This document shows, piece after piece, positions 7,972-15,600 of a stretch of 25,302 nt of DNA. The first letter of the stretch is position 1; every line of letters begins with the position of its first letter. Location: positions 7,391 through 32,692 of the forward strand of contig JADGCE010000015.1 in NCBI GenBank assembly GCA_015229095.1, given 5' to 3'. The notes under the pieces were generated by a model, which had not been told where the DNA came from, ran no database searches, and worked only from the letters and a program-made list of their open reading frames with translations. The DNA comes from Magnetococcales bacterium. Lineage in GTDB: Bacteria; Pseudomonadota; Magnetococcia; Magnetococcales; Magnetaquicoccaceae. The position numbers were made by a program, and so were the translations under genes.

Positions 7972-9114
7972 GTGGATACGCCGTTGGAAAAACAAAAAAT
8001 CTTGATCGTGGATGACACGCCCGCCAACGTCAAACTGCTCGTCAATGCCCTGCTTCCTCGCTATGAGCTGATTGTGGCCAATGAGGGGGAGAGTGCGCTG
8101 CGGTTGGCGAGAGAGGAAAACCCGGATCTCGTTTTGTTGGACATCATGATGCCCGGCATGGATGGCTATGCCGTCTGCCGAAACCTGAAGGAGCGGGAGG
8201 AAACCCGTGCCATTCCCGTGATTTTTCTCACCGCCATGAGCAGCGCGACCGATGAAATGACGGGTTTTCAGATAGGGGCGGTGGACTATATCACCAAGCC
8301 CTTCAGCGTGGCCATTGTGCTCTCCCGGGTGGCCACCCATTTGGCCTTGCGGAGTGCCTATGTACAGCTGGAGCGGCAATATGCGGCGTTGTGCGAAACG
8401 GAGCTGTTGCGCAAGGATGTGGAGAGTATTGTCCGTCACGACATGAAATCCCCCATCGATGGCATCATCGGCTGTTCGACCCTGTTGCTGCGCAACGAGG
8501 CCCTTCCCCGCACGGAACTCCGTAAATTTATTCAGATGATCCAGGACTCGGCGCGCCGTCTGCGGGAGATGGTGAACCTCTCCCTGAACCTGGTCAAGAT
8601 GGAACAGGGACGCTACCAGTCGACCTTGCAATCGGTGGATTTTCTGCCAATCCTGCATCGTGTCTTGGCGGATCAGCAAACCATGATCGAGGCCAACAAT
8701 ACCCCCACCTTCATTCTGATCAACGACCAACCGGAACAGGGGGGGGAGAGCTTTTCGGTCATGTGCGATGAAACCCTCTGCTACACCATGATGGCAAATC
8801 TGATCAGAAATGCTTTGGAAGCCTCTGCAGAGGGCCAGTTGGTGCGCATTTTCCTCCAGGATCGTGGCGCAGAGGTCGGCGTGGCCGTTCACAATCACGG
8901 GGCGGTTCCCGAAGAGATACGGTCGCGTTTTTTTGACAAATATGTCACCTGTGGCAAAAAGGGCGGCACGGGTTTGGGCACCTATTCGGCGCGTCTGATG
9001 GCAGAGGCGCAAAAGGGCCGTATCGAGTTGCAGAGTTCGGAAAGGGAGGGGACGACAGTGACCGTCATCCTGGCGAAAGGCGAAGAGCTGGAAGGATTGT
9101 TTGATCGCAGATAG
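7972..9114 (+). CDS. Soluble REC-histidine kinase (response regulator/sensor kinase hybrid)
   Basis: A 380-aa cytoplasmic protein: N-terminal receiver (residues ~6-125; DD pair in ILIVDDTPANV, phosphoacceptor D57 in LLDIMMPGMDG, Lys in YITKPF), a short coiled linker, a HisKA-type dimerisation helix with H156 in VRHDMKSPIDG, and a HATPase domain with N box NLIRNALEAS and G2 box GGTGLGTYSA. The G1 box reads VHNHGAVP, with Asn where the adenine-contacting Asp of DxG usually lies; this occurs in some kinases but deserves attention. There is no transmembrane or PAS input, so the receiver is probably the input domain. Start: GTG 7972, six codons before the conserved KILIVDD. The open frame extends to GTG 7903, but that part is non-conserved. 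Its ribosome-binding site is weak. It ends 55 bp before the MCP start, so the two may be cotranscribed. Confidence 0.9.
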   Translation: MDTPLEKQKILIVDDTPANVKLLVNALLPRYELIVANEGESALRLAREENPDLVLLDIMMPGMDGYAVCRNLKEREETRAIPVIFLTAMSSATDEMTGFQIGAVDYITKPFSVAIVLSRVATHLALRSAYVQLERQYAALCETELLRKDVESIVRHDMKSPIDGIIGCSTLLLRNEALPRTELRKFIQMIQDSARRLREMVNLSLNLVKMEQGRYQSTLQSVDFLPILHRVLADQQTMIEANNTPTFILINDQPEQGGESFSVMCDETLCYTMMANLIRNALEASAEGQLVRIFLQDRGAEVGVAVHNHGAVPEEIRSRFFDKYVTCGKKGGTGLGTYSARLMAEAQKGRIELQSSEREGTTVTVILAKGEELEGLFDRR

Positions 9115-9169
9115 TAAAATTTTTTATTGTGTTATCAACGGTTTTGTCGAGAGACAAGGAGTCAGGATT

Positions 9170-11221
9170 GTGGCATACAACGCGGGCAAGGCCTCCTCTG
9201 GCAAACGACTGGGACGATTTTTTTCAGCGCGGAGATGGAACAGGGTACGCAACAAGTTTTTATTTCCAACTCTCATGATTGTTATCGTTGGCACGGTTTA
9301 TATTGGCTGGACATCGTTTCACGAGACGGAAAATGCCGTCATCCAGAGTGCCCTGCTCTCCATGCACAACGATATTCAGAAAAAAAGCGCCGCCGCTCGG
9401 ACATTCCACGACAAGGCCATCAGCGATCTGCTGATGGCCATCGAAAATCCCGCCTTCAAAGCCTATTTCAACCTGGAGGATACCCGACAGGGCAACCTCT
9501 ACAGCGAACAGGAGGGCAAAAAACGGATCACCTTTACCGATCAACAGATGGCGTTCAAAAAACCGCTGGAAGCCTGGACCTTGATGATGCAGCAGCGGTT
9601 TCCCATCGTGGAATCCTGCATCATCGACCGGACCGGACAGGAGCATCTGCGGGTCACCCACGGTGAAATTGCCCCCGACGAAGATTTTTCCAGCACGGAA
9701 GATGGGGCGCCCTTTTTTGCCCCCACCTTTGAGCTGGGTGCCGACCAGGCCCATGTCAATTATCCCTACATGTCCGCCGATGCCAAAGAGTGGGTCTTTT
9801 CCTACACGGCGCCGATCATTCTGGAGGATGGTACAAAGCCAGCCTTTTATCATTATGAGTTGCCCCTCACCCTTTTCCAAAAACTGGTCACCGGTCAGGG
9901 GCAGGAGGGAGGCGCAAAGGATGCCAAGGAGTCTGGGCGTTTTTTGATGATCGACGACCAGGGGCTGGTCCTGGCTGACAGTCAGCAGGCCATTCCCCTG
10001 AAGAGGAAAACCGACGTCGATCCCGAGGCGGAACAATTTTTGAAAGATTATCTCCCCGATGCAAAAAGCGTGTTTTCCGCAGCCGCAGGGATGGAAAGCC
10101 TGCTCAGTGCCATTCAGGCGGGGGCTTCCGGCTCCGGGCAATTCAAGCAGGCGGGGGTCAACTATTATGTGGTCTTTGAGCCCATCGCCCCGCAATTTCA
10201 CTGGAACATTGTCTATATCAAGCCCTATTCCGCCCTGCTCAGCGGTGACAACTCCCTGGAGGGCATTCAGCTCAAAATCGTGATATCGGGTGTTCTCATG
10301 GTGATCGTTGCCCTGCTGATGATCACCTGGATGAGCAATCGGGTGGTGCGACCGCTCCAGAATGCGGTATCCGTCACCAATCGCATGGCCGGTGGAGATT
10401 TTTCCATACGGGTGGAGGTGGTTTCCGGTGACGAATCGGGGCAGATCGGCGTGGCCATCAACGTGATGGCCGACAAACTTTCCGAACTTTTTGACAGCAT
10501 CCACGATGCGGCCAACGTGGTTTCGGAAATTTCCCATACCTTGCAGGAGCGTGCCGCCTTTTTGCTGGAAAATTCCGGCCAACAGGATGGCTTGGTTCAG
10601 GAGATCACCCACTCCATGAGTGCCATCGCCAAGGGGGTGGAGAGCAATTCAGACCATGCCACCCACACCCGCAAGCGGGCAGAGAGTTCGGCGCGTGAGG
10701 CGCAGGAGAGTGGTGTGGTGGTGGAGAGCTCCGTGGCATCCATCCGTAAAATTCGTGATGAGATCCAGGTTGTGGAAGAGATTGCCCGTCAGACCAATCT
10801 GTTGGCCTTGAATGCGGCCATCGAGTCGGCGCGGGCAGGGGAGCATGGCAAGGGCTTTGCCGTGGTGGCCGCCGAAGTGCGCAAGTTGGCCGAGCGCAGC
10901 CAGGGGGCCGCTGTCGGCATCAGCCATTTGGCACAAAGCAACGTGACGACCGTGGAACAGGTGGGGCAGTTGATCCAGAGTCTGGTGCCCAGCATTCAGG
11001 AGACCGCCCATCTTGTCCAAAAAATTCATGATGGCAGTCTGTTGCAACGCACCAATATCCAGGGGGTCAACCAGGCGGTGGGCACCCTCGGAGAAAAAAC
11101 AAGGCAGAACTCCCAGGAAGCCACCCTGTTGCACGATATTGCCAACCAGTTGAACAGCAAGGTCAACCAATTGTTGGAGGCCACAGGGGCCATCATAGAG
11201 GATGGTGACGAGGGGGCGTAA
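9170..11221 (+). CDS. Methyl-accepting chemotaxis protein with large periplasmic sensor (dCache-like)
   Basis: A 683-aa chemoreceptor. The GTG start at 9170 has AAGGAG 8 bases upstream, which is why I prefer it to the frame opening at 9101 inside the preceding gene. Transmembrane helix 1 lies at about residues 31-48 (FLFPTLMIVIVGTVYIGW). It is followed by a ~320-residue periplasmic domain of double-Cache type (segments such as ESCIIDRTGQEHLRV and FLMIDDQGLVLADS), transmembrane helix 2 (~367-390), a HAMP domain (RPLQNAVSVTNRMAGGDFS) and the cytoplasmic signalling hairpin with the near-invariant tip EIARQTNLLALNAAIESAR and GKGFAVVAAEVRKLAERS. No C-terminal CheR/CheB-binding pentapeptide is visible. 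It should signal to CheA/CheW encoded elsewhere; the ligand is unknown. It ends 15 bp from the convergent CheC-like/CBS gene. Confidence 0.94.
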   Translation: MAYNAGKASSGKRLGRFFSARRWNRVRNKFLFPTLMIVIVGTVYIGWTSFHETENAVIQSALLSMHNDIQKKSAAARTFHDKAISDLLMAIENPAFKAYFNLEDTRQGNLYSEQEGKKRITFTDQQMAFKKPLEAWTLMMQQRFPIVESCIIDRTGQEHLRVTHGEIAPDEDFSSTEDGAPFFAPTFELGADQAHVNYPYMSADAKEWVFSYTAPIILEDGTKPAFYHYELPLTLFQKLVTGQGQEGGAKDAKESGRFLMIDDQGLVLADSQQAIPLKRKTDVDPEAEQFLKDYLPDAKSVFSAAAGMESLLSAIQAGASGSGQFKQAGVNYYVVFEPIAPQFHWNIVYIKPYSALLSGDNSLEGIQLKIVISGVLMVIVALLMITWMSNRVVRPLQNAVSVTNRMAGGDFSIRVEVVSGDESGQIGVAINVMADKLSELFDSIHDAANVVSEISHTLQERAAFLLENSGQQDGLVQEITHSMSAIAKGVESNSDHATHTRKRAESSAREAQESGVVVESSVASIRKIRDEIQVVEEIARQTNLLALNAAIESARAGEHGKGFAVVAAEVRKLAERSQGAAVGISHLAQSNVTTVEQVGQLIQSLVPSIQETAHLVQKIHDGSLLQRTNIQGVNQAVGTLGEKTRQNSQEATLLHDIANQLNSKVNQLLEATGAIIEDGDEGA

Positions 11222-11236
11222 CGGCAGAGAGTGATG

Positions 11237-12379
11237 TTATGATGATTTTCCGGCGTTGCGGAAATAGTCCAGCAGGGCGTGGATCGGTACAAATCCCCGC
11301 AAGGCGCCCTTGTTGCTGACCACCGGCAGGGCATACAGCGCATGCTTTTGCATCAGGTCGGCGGCTTCGTTGATGGTGCCGTCGCTGGTCACCTTGATCA
11401 TCTTCTGCTGGGTATTGAACTTGCCGATCGGCAGGGCATGCAAGGCTTTATCCCGGGGGGTTGGTGTGCCGTTGTTGTAGAAGGGGCCCATGACCTGATG
11501 GATATCGCTCTGGCTGAGAACGCGAATCAACACCCCTTTGCGCTCTATGCCGATATAGCGATAGCCATCCTGGGTGATGGCGGAAATGCCCCGCGCCACC
11601 CTCTCCTCTTCCTTCAGCGTGAACGGAGTCTCTGTCATCACTTGTCGGATACTGCCAGCGACCTGGGGTGCCAGGGATTGTCCCGTTGCACCGAACGCCT
11701 CCTCTTCCTCTTCCTCTTCCTCTTCCTCTTCCTCCTCTACAGCCGCTGTTGCAGCACCCCCGGCGGCGGTCATCTCTGCGGGAGAGCCAGGGATCTCCTC
11801 TTGCAGGATGGCTGCGGCCAACGATCGGGAGAGGAGCCAGTGGGCTGTGGCTGCCGGAAACTCGGCGACCGTAATCTCGACCGTGCCGATCAGATAGGTG
11901 CTCTCCCCATCCAGGCTGGGGGGCATATTGTCCGGGTAGGTATGCTTGACGGAATCCAGAAAAAGATGGGCCCCTTTGGCGATGTTTTCTTCCAACCGGC
12001 GGTTGAGGTTGGAGATGATCTGTGTGGCAACCTCCCGGAACCCCTCATGGCTCTCCTCGTCATAATCCCGACTGGCAATTTTTTCCTGGATGACCGATTC
12101 ACTCGTCATCATCAACGTGCCAGCCAGAGCAATGGAGAGGGGGGTGTCGAAGACCAGATGCAAACCGCCCAGTCCCTTGGCGTCCTCTTCTGCATAACAG
12201 ACACTGCGGTCGGCGGAAAAGAGGGGAGCCAAATCGTCCACGCCGCGCAACAGGGCGACATTGCCGAGACTGCACTGCACCGGGGCTGTGGTCAGATCCG
12301 AAATCTCTTGAGCCAACTCATTAAAATAACCTGAAAAGAATGAGTTTGCCTTGTTGGTGACAGTTTTGGGAGTTTCCAT
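11237..12379 (-). CDS. CheC/CheX-like domain plus CBS-pair protein with poly-Glu linker
   Basis: A 380-aa protein, third gene of the minus-strand STAS operon. Residues ~1-205 look like a CheC/CheX/FliY-type fold: PLSIALAGTLMM, then DEESHEGFREVATQIISNLNRRL, which resembles the ExxNxIxGN helix of CheC-type phosphatases but has Thr in place of the key Asn. No second ExxN is evident, so phosphatase activity may be lost. A run of 13 Glu (residues 215-227) forms a flexible linker. Residues ~245-378 look like two CBS motifs (MTETPFTLKEEE, LIRVLSQSDIHQVM; IKVTSDGTINEAADLMQKHALYALPVV, LRGFVPIHALLDYF), a module that often binds adenine nucleotides. ATG 12379 lies 58 bp after the switch protein. The exact function is unknown. 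A nucleotide-responsive regulator of the partner switch or of chemotaxis is inference. Confidence 0.78.
   Translation of the reverse strand: METPKTVTNKANSFFSGYFNELAQEISDLTTAPVQCSLGNVALLRGVDDLAPLFSADRSVCYAEEDAKGLGGLHLVFDTPLSIALAGTLMMTSESVIQEKIASRDYDEESHEGFREVATQIISNLNRRLEENIAKGAHLFLDSVKHTYPDNMPPSLDGESTYLIGTVEITVAEFPAATAHWLLSRSLAAAILQEEIPGSPAEMTAAGGAATAAVEEEEEEEEEEEEEAFGATGQSLAPQVAGSIRQVMTETPFTLKEEERVARGISAITQDGYRYIGIERKGVLIRVLSQSDIHQVMGPFYNNGTPTPRDKALHALPIGKFNTQQKMIKVTSDGTINEAADLMQKHALYALPVVSNKGALRGFVPIHALLDYFRNAGKSS
11699..11737. repeat. CCTCTT hexanucleotide repeat encoding 13 consecutive Glu
   Basis: Five perfect CCTCTT copies (11701-11730) are flanked by degenerate copies inside the CheC-like/CBS gene. 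The unit is two codons (Glu-Glu on the minus strand), so slippage changes linker length in steps of two residues without a frameshift. Confidence 0.9.
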
Positions 12380-12437
12380 GCAATCCTACTCGCTTACGTT
12401 CAAAATGGGAGTCCAACCGCCCGGGGTGGCCCGGGTG

Positions 12438-14144
12438 CTATATGGTCCAGCGATAGACAACATCCGCACAGTTGCCTGCGTCGTTGTAGGACAGCTTTGT
12501 GCAGAGAGAGCGAACCAGGGCAATGCCCCGTCCACCGTGACCGGTATTGTCTTCCAACGCCGAATGGACCCGGCGATGATCAAAACCGGGCCCCCCATCT
12601 TCCACACGAATGTGCATTTCTCCCCCAATTTTTTGCTGTTTTTCATCAAACTGGGGGATATGGGTCAGTTCCAGACGGATAAACCCATGCGCCAAGGCCG
12701 CCAAACGCTCTTCCCGTTGGCTGTAATAGCGCAAAAACCCTTCGGGTGTGCGTTTTGTACGGGTATCCAGCCCCAACAGGCCGTGGTCCAGGGCGTTGGA
12801 AAACAGCTCGGCCAGGGTGGTATAAATCCGCTCTCGATGGCCGGTCGGGGCCTGCAAATTCATGATCGCATGGACAATGGCCGGCAAAGGATCCACCGTT
12901 TGCAACAACTGGGGGCTGAAAAAGAAAGAGAGGCTCCAGTTGGTCGGGGTCACTTTTTTGCGGGCCTGGCTGAAACGATCTCCCGAGGACTCCTCGCCAG
13001 CGCGGGCGCAGTCGATTTCCAGAATGGAAATGTCATCCGTTTGCTGGGCAGTGCCGCGAAAATGCTCCAGAGCTGCCCAAATGGTATCAAACAGCTTTTC
13101 CGGAGGCACACTGCCGTCAAAGTAACGCTCCAGCCGTTCGCTGCCAAACATTTCATGGTCGCTGCGGGTGGCCTCGGTGAGACCGTCCGAATAGAGAAAC
13201 GCCCGGGTCTCTTTGCGCAGCTCAAAAATGGCCACCTTGCGGTCATCCGGGGTAAAAGGGCGGATCCCCAGAGGCAGATGGTTGGAGAGAATGCGGTGTT
13301 GCAAACGGCCCTGACCATCCACCAGCAGCACATCCGGCAAGCCACCGTTCCAGACGGTCAAACTTTGTTGACGAAAATCCACCTCCAACAGGCAGGCTGC
13401 GCAAAACATGCGGGTCGGCATGATGTCCAGCAGTTTGTCATTCATCGCCTCGGCTAGGTCACCGATGGAATAACCCTGTGCCGTCAGGCCATAAAAAATC
13501 TCGGAAAGGGGCAAGGCTCCCACCGCTGCCGAGAGACCATGACCTGTAAAATCTCCCAGCATCACATGCAACCCCCCTGCCGGGTTGTAACTGGCCACCA
13601 GGAGATCCCCGTTGAACTGGGACATGGGAACGGACATATGCCGCAGGCAAGGGGCATCCAACAGGTTGCCCGCCCGCACGATATTGCTGAACAGATGCTG
13701 GCTGATATCCAGCTCTTGCTGCACCCGCTCCTGGTGTCGCTCCAACTCCTCTTTTTGGGTGTGCAGCTCTGTATGCAGGCGCCGGATGCGCTCCATGGCC
13801 TCAATTTTGGCACGGAGAATGGTCCGGTTGAATGGCTTGGTCAGAAAATCATCGCCTCCCGACTCGATGCACTGGACCAACCCCTCTTCGTCCGTGACCG
13901 CCGTCAGAAAGATGACCGGGACAAACCGATCGGAACTGATTTGCTTGATGGCACGCGCCGCCTCATAGCCATTCATGTGTGGCATGCGGATATCCATCAA
14001 GACCAGATCGGGCTGTTCACTGGCAAACATTTCCACCCCTGCCCGACCATCCTCCGCAGAGAGCACCTGATGCCCTTCGCGGCTCAGCAGTCGGTTGAGG
14101 ACGGTGCTGTTGATGCGATCATCGTCGACGATCAGGATTTTCAT
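12438..14144 (-). CDS. Partner-switch response regulator: REC - PP2C (SpoIIE) phosphatase - HATPase anti-sigma kinase
   Basis: A 568-aa three-domain protein of the HsbR/CrsR type. The receiver (residues 1-120) has D7-D8-D9, phosphoacceptor D51 in LMDIRMPHMNG and Lys in LTKPFN. A coiled linker (120-150, EELERHQERVQQEL) leads to a PP2C/SpoIIE phosphatase domain with metal-binding Asp in NGDLL (D180) and GDFTGHG (D198), SDGLTEA, and TDDISIL at the end. The C-terminal RsbW-like HATPase (~430-568) has N box ELFSNALDHG, G1 EDGGPGFD and G2 GHGGRGIALV. In this family the kinase domain phosphorylates a STAS antagonist and the PP2C domain dephosphorylates it, with receiver phosphorylation setting the balance. 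A STAS gene lies 30 bp upstream in the same operon, as expected. The upstream phosphodonor and the final target are not visible here. Confidence 0.93.
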   Translation of the reverse strand: MKILIVDDDRINSTVLNRLLSREGHQVLSAEDGRAGVEMFASEQPDLVLMDIRMPHMNGYEAARAIKQISSDRFVPVIFLTAVTDEEGLVQCIESGGDDFLTKPFNRTILRAKIEAMERIRRLHTELHTQKEELERHQERVQQELDISQHLFSNIVRAGNLLDAPCLRHMSVPMSQFNGDLLVASYNPAGGLHVMLGDFTGHGLSAAVGALPLSEIFYGLTAQGYSIGDLAEAMNDKLLDIMPTRMFCAACLLEVDFRQQSLTVWNGGLPDVLLVDGQGRLQHRILSNHLPLGIRPFTPDDRKVAIFELRKETRAFLYSDGLTEATRSDHEMFGSERLERYFDGSVPPEKLFDTIWAALEHFRGTAQQTDDISILEIDCARAGEESSGDRFSQARKKVTPTNWSLSFFFSPQLLQTVDPLPAIVHAIMNLQAPTGHRERIYTTLAELFSNALDHGLLGLDTRTKRTPEGFLRYYSQREERLAALAHGFIRLELTHIPQFDEKQQKIGGEMHIRVEDGGPGFDHRRVHSALEDNTGHGGRGIALVRSLCTKLSYNDAGNCADVVYRWTI

Positions 14145-14174
14145 TGCCTGGTGTACATCCCGATGTGTGACAGG

Positions 14175-14489
14175 TTACGTGATTTTGAACAGACGCTGAA
14201 AGTTTGCAGTTTCCAATATTTTGCGAATCTCTGGCCGGGCGTTGGCGATTTCAATGTCGGCCTCGTTGGTGCCCGCCTCTTCCCGCAGCAGGAGCAGCAT
14301 GCCCAGTGCGGATGAGTCGATATACTCTGTGCCAGCCAGATCGATGATAAAACGACGGCTGTGGCTCTTGTCCGTTGTCTCCTCTTGATAGGCGGCCCGA
14401 AACTGGGAGTGCATCTCAAAGTTGAAACGGCCCTTGATGCTGATGGTGGTCTCTTGGTCAGAGCGTGCGATGGAAATGGTACCAGACAT
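14175..14489 (-). CDS. STAS-domain anti-sigma factor antagonist (HsbA/SpoIIAA-like)
   Basis: A single STAS domain of 104 aa. The characteristic phosphorylation loop is EYIDSSALGMLLLL, with S59 or S60 as the likely phosphoacceptor; the N-terminal strand (TTISIKGRFNFEMHSQF) and C-terminal helix (EIRKILETANFQRLF) fit the family. Start ATG 14489 has AAGGGG seven bases upstream. It is the first gene of the minus-strand operon, 30 bp before the REC-PP2C-HATPase gene whose kinase and phosphatase domains are the natural partners. In known systems the antagonist binds an anti-sigma factor or, for Pseudomonas HsbA, FlgM or a diguanylate cyclase. The partner here is not encoded in this window. Confidence 0.93.
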   Translation of the reverse strand: MSGTISIARSDQETTISIKGRFNFEMHSQFRAAYQEETTDKSHSRRFIIDLAGTEYIDSSALGMLLLLREEAGTNEADIEIANARPEIRKILETANFQRLFKIT

Positions 14490-15089
14490 GACGATTACCC
14501 CTTGTGCATTCAGATGGTTCGGAAACAGCGCCCACTAGGATAACTGTTAAAATCGAGATGTCAATATCGATTCAATGTTCCGTGATGCAATCTCCTTGCG
14601 ATGGCTGGCAGGTGCCGGGCGGAACTGGAAGCCGCCAAAGTGCAGGCTGTTCCTGGCGTTCATTGTCCCGAACAGCGCGCCGAGGGGGAGTCGCTTGCGG
14701 AGGATTTTGCCTGTTTTTTCATTTGGGAAACTTCCCTGTTTATAAAAAAATAATAACATTTACAGTATTTTATGTGGATTCCTCGCCGCCCGGTTTGTTT
14801 TTTTGCAAAAGGGCGCATTTTTTTGTACCAATTCCTGACACAATTTGCTACATTCCCCTCCGCGAGTTTGGGTGAAGTGGCTCCCGTGCGGTCGCACGAG
14901 GCGCTCCTCTCCCTTTTGTCGCGCTGTTTTGTGCCTGGGGGGGGTACAACGGGCGCCTGAGTGGCGAACAGTGCCGTCGTGGGTCTCTCCGTCGTCCAAC
15001 CGGCTTCCGGTTTGGCGGGTCGCGCGCCATCGCGGATGAAACCCTTCAAGAGCCGAAACACTTAACATTTTTAAGAGGCTGAGATTTTA
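14490..15089. other. 600-bp intergenic region, AT-rich island and GC-rich hairpins
   Basis: No coding frame with plausible composition. The minus-strand promoter of the STAS operon sits at 14537-14564. About 14720-14860 is markedly AT-rich with several T-runs and a small palindrome GGGAA-AC-TTCCC. About 14880-15050 is GC-rich with inverted repeats CGTGCG/CGCACG (14885-14898) and AACCGG/CCGGTT (14998-15012). It could hold a promoter and structured leader for the downstream 138-aa protein, or a small RNA; neither can be shown. Confidence 0.5.
14537..14564 (-). promoter_or_regulatory. Sigma-70-like promoter of the STAS operon
   Basis: On the minus strand TTGACA (perfect -35; 14559-14564), a 16-bp spacer and TATCCT (-10; 14537-14542). 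It is 48 bp upstream of the STAS start codon, giving a leader of about 40 nt that carries AAGGGG. The best housekeeping-type promoter I found in the window. Confidence 0.6.
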
Positions 15090-15506
15090 ATGAAAACATC
15101 TATGGTGTCGGAAGTGATCAGTGATCCCATCTGTGACAATAATGACACGCATCTGTGGATGGCCGTGATGGATCGGGCCGTGCGGGATCTGGTCGCCCTG
15201 GAGCGTTACCGTCAAGATCCGGCGATCATGGAAGATCCTGTCTTTCGCTATGATTATCGCACCCTGAAAAAATGGTTCCATTCCGTCTCCATGGAGCCCG
15301 GCTCCTTCAACTGGATCTGCTCCCTGGTGAACATCGATCCCAAGTGGGCGCTGAATCGTCTGGAAGAGCGGTTGAAGGTTTGCCTGATCCCGGAATCCCG
15401 GCGCAACAGGGCGCGGGGGATGAGTGCGAGCCAAGTCAGCCCGGTATCGATGACCGAGGAGGAGATGGAGGAGTCATCGGCGGACGAGGCCTTCGAGGCG
15501 GCATGA
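15090..15506 (+). CDS. Uncharacterised 138-aa protein
   Basis: I do not recognise the family with confidence. ATG 15090 is preceded by AAGAGGCTGAG, an acceptable ribosome-binding region. The core (residues ~20-95) is mostly helical and aromatic-rich: LWMAVMDRAVRDLVALERYR, a Tyr/Phe/Trp stretch FRYDYRTLKKWFHS, then SFNWICSLVNIDPKWALNRL. The last segment resembles the 'F..IC.LAGLDP..VR' motif that I recall from small uncharacterised proteobacterial proteins, where it looks helix-turn-helix-like. The C-terminus is acidic (TEEEMEESSADEAFEAA) and probably disordered. There is no signal peptide or membrane segment. Codon use matches its neighbours. It stands alone between a 600-bp gap and a strong terminator, so it is probably monocistronic. 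A DNA- or protein-binding role is speculation. Confidence 0.75.
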   Translation: MKTSMVSEVISDPICDNNDTHLWMAVMDRAVRDLVALERYRQDPAIMEDPVFRYDYRTLKKWFHSVSMEPGSFNWICSLVNIDPKWALNRLEERLKVCLIPESRRNRARGMSASQVSPVSMTEEEMEESSADEAFEAA

Positions 15507-15528
15507 ATCCGCCAGTCGGGGGGATATG

Positions 15529-15554
15529 ACCGGGCTTCTGCCCGGTTTTTTTTT
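15529..15554 (+). terminator. Rho-independent terminator after the 138-aa protein gene
   Basis: Arms ACCGGGC and GCCCGGT with a TTCT loop, followed by a nine-T run. It is 22 bp after the stop codon. A smaller inverted repeat GGCGG/CCGCC (15497-15513) overlaps the stop codon just upstream. Confidence 0.92.
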
Positions 15555-15600
15555 ACCACGGTTGCCCCTGGGGGCGCCGACAAACCAGCGGGTGTTGCCC

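Noticed and set aside
9101..9169. TTG 9101 as start of the chemoreceptor.
   Set aside because: It overlaps the previous gene, and GTG 9170 has a strong AAGGAG at good spacing.
11247..11264. Hairpin TTTCCG/CGGAAA at the convergent MCP and CheC-like/CBS ends as a bidirectional terminator.
   Set aside because: The stem is short, lies inside the coding end of the CBS gene and has no T-run in either direction.
15526..15600. Upstream ATG at 15526 as start of the flavoprotein gene.
   Set aside because: It lies just before a strong intrinsic terminator, which would then be inside the coding region, and it adds residues unlike the family N-terminus.
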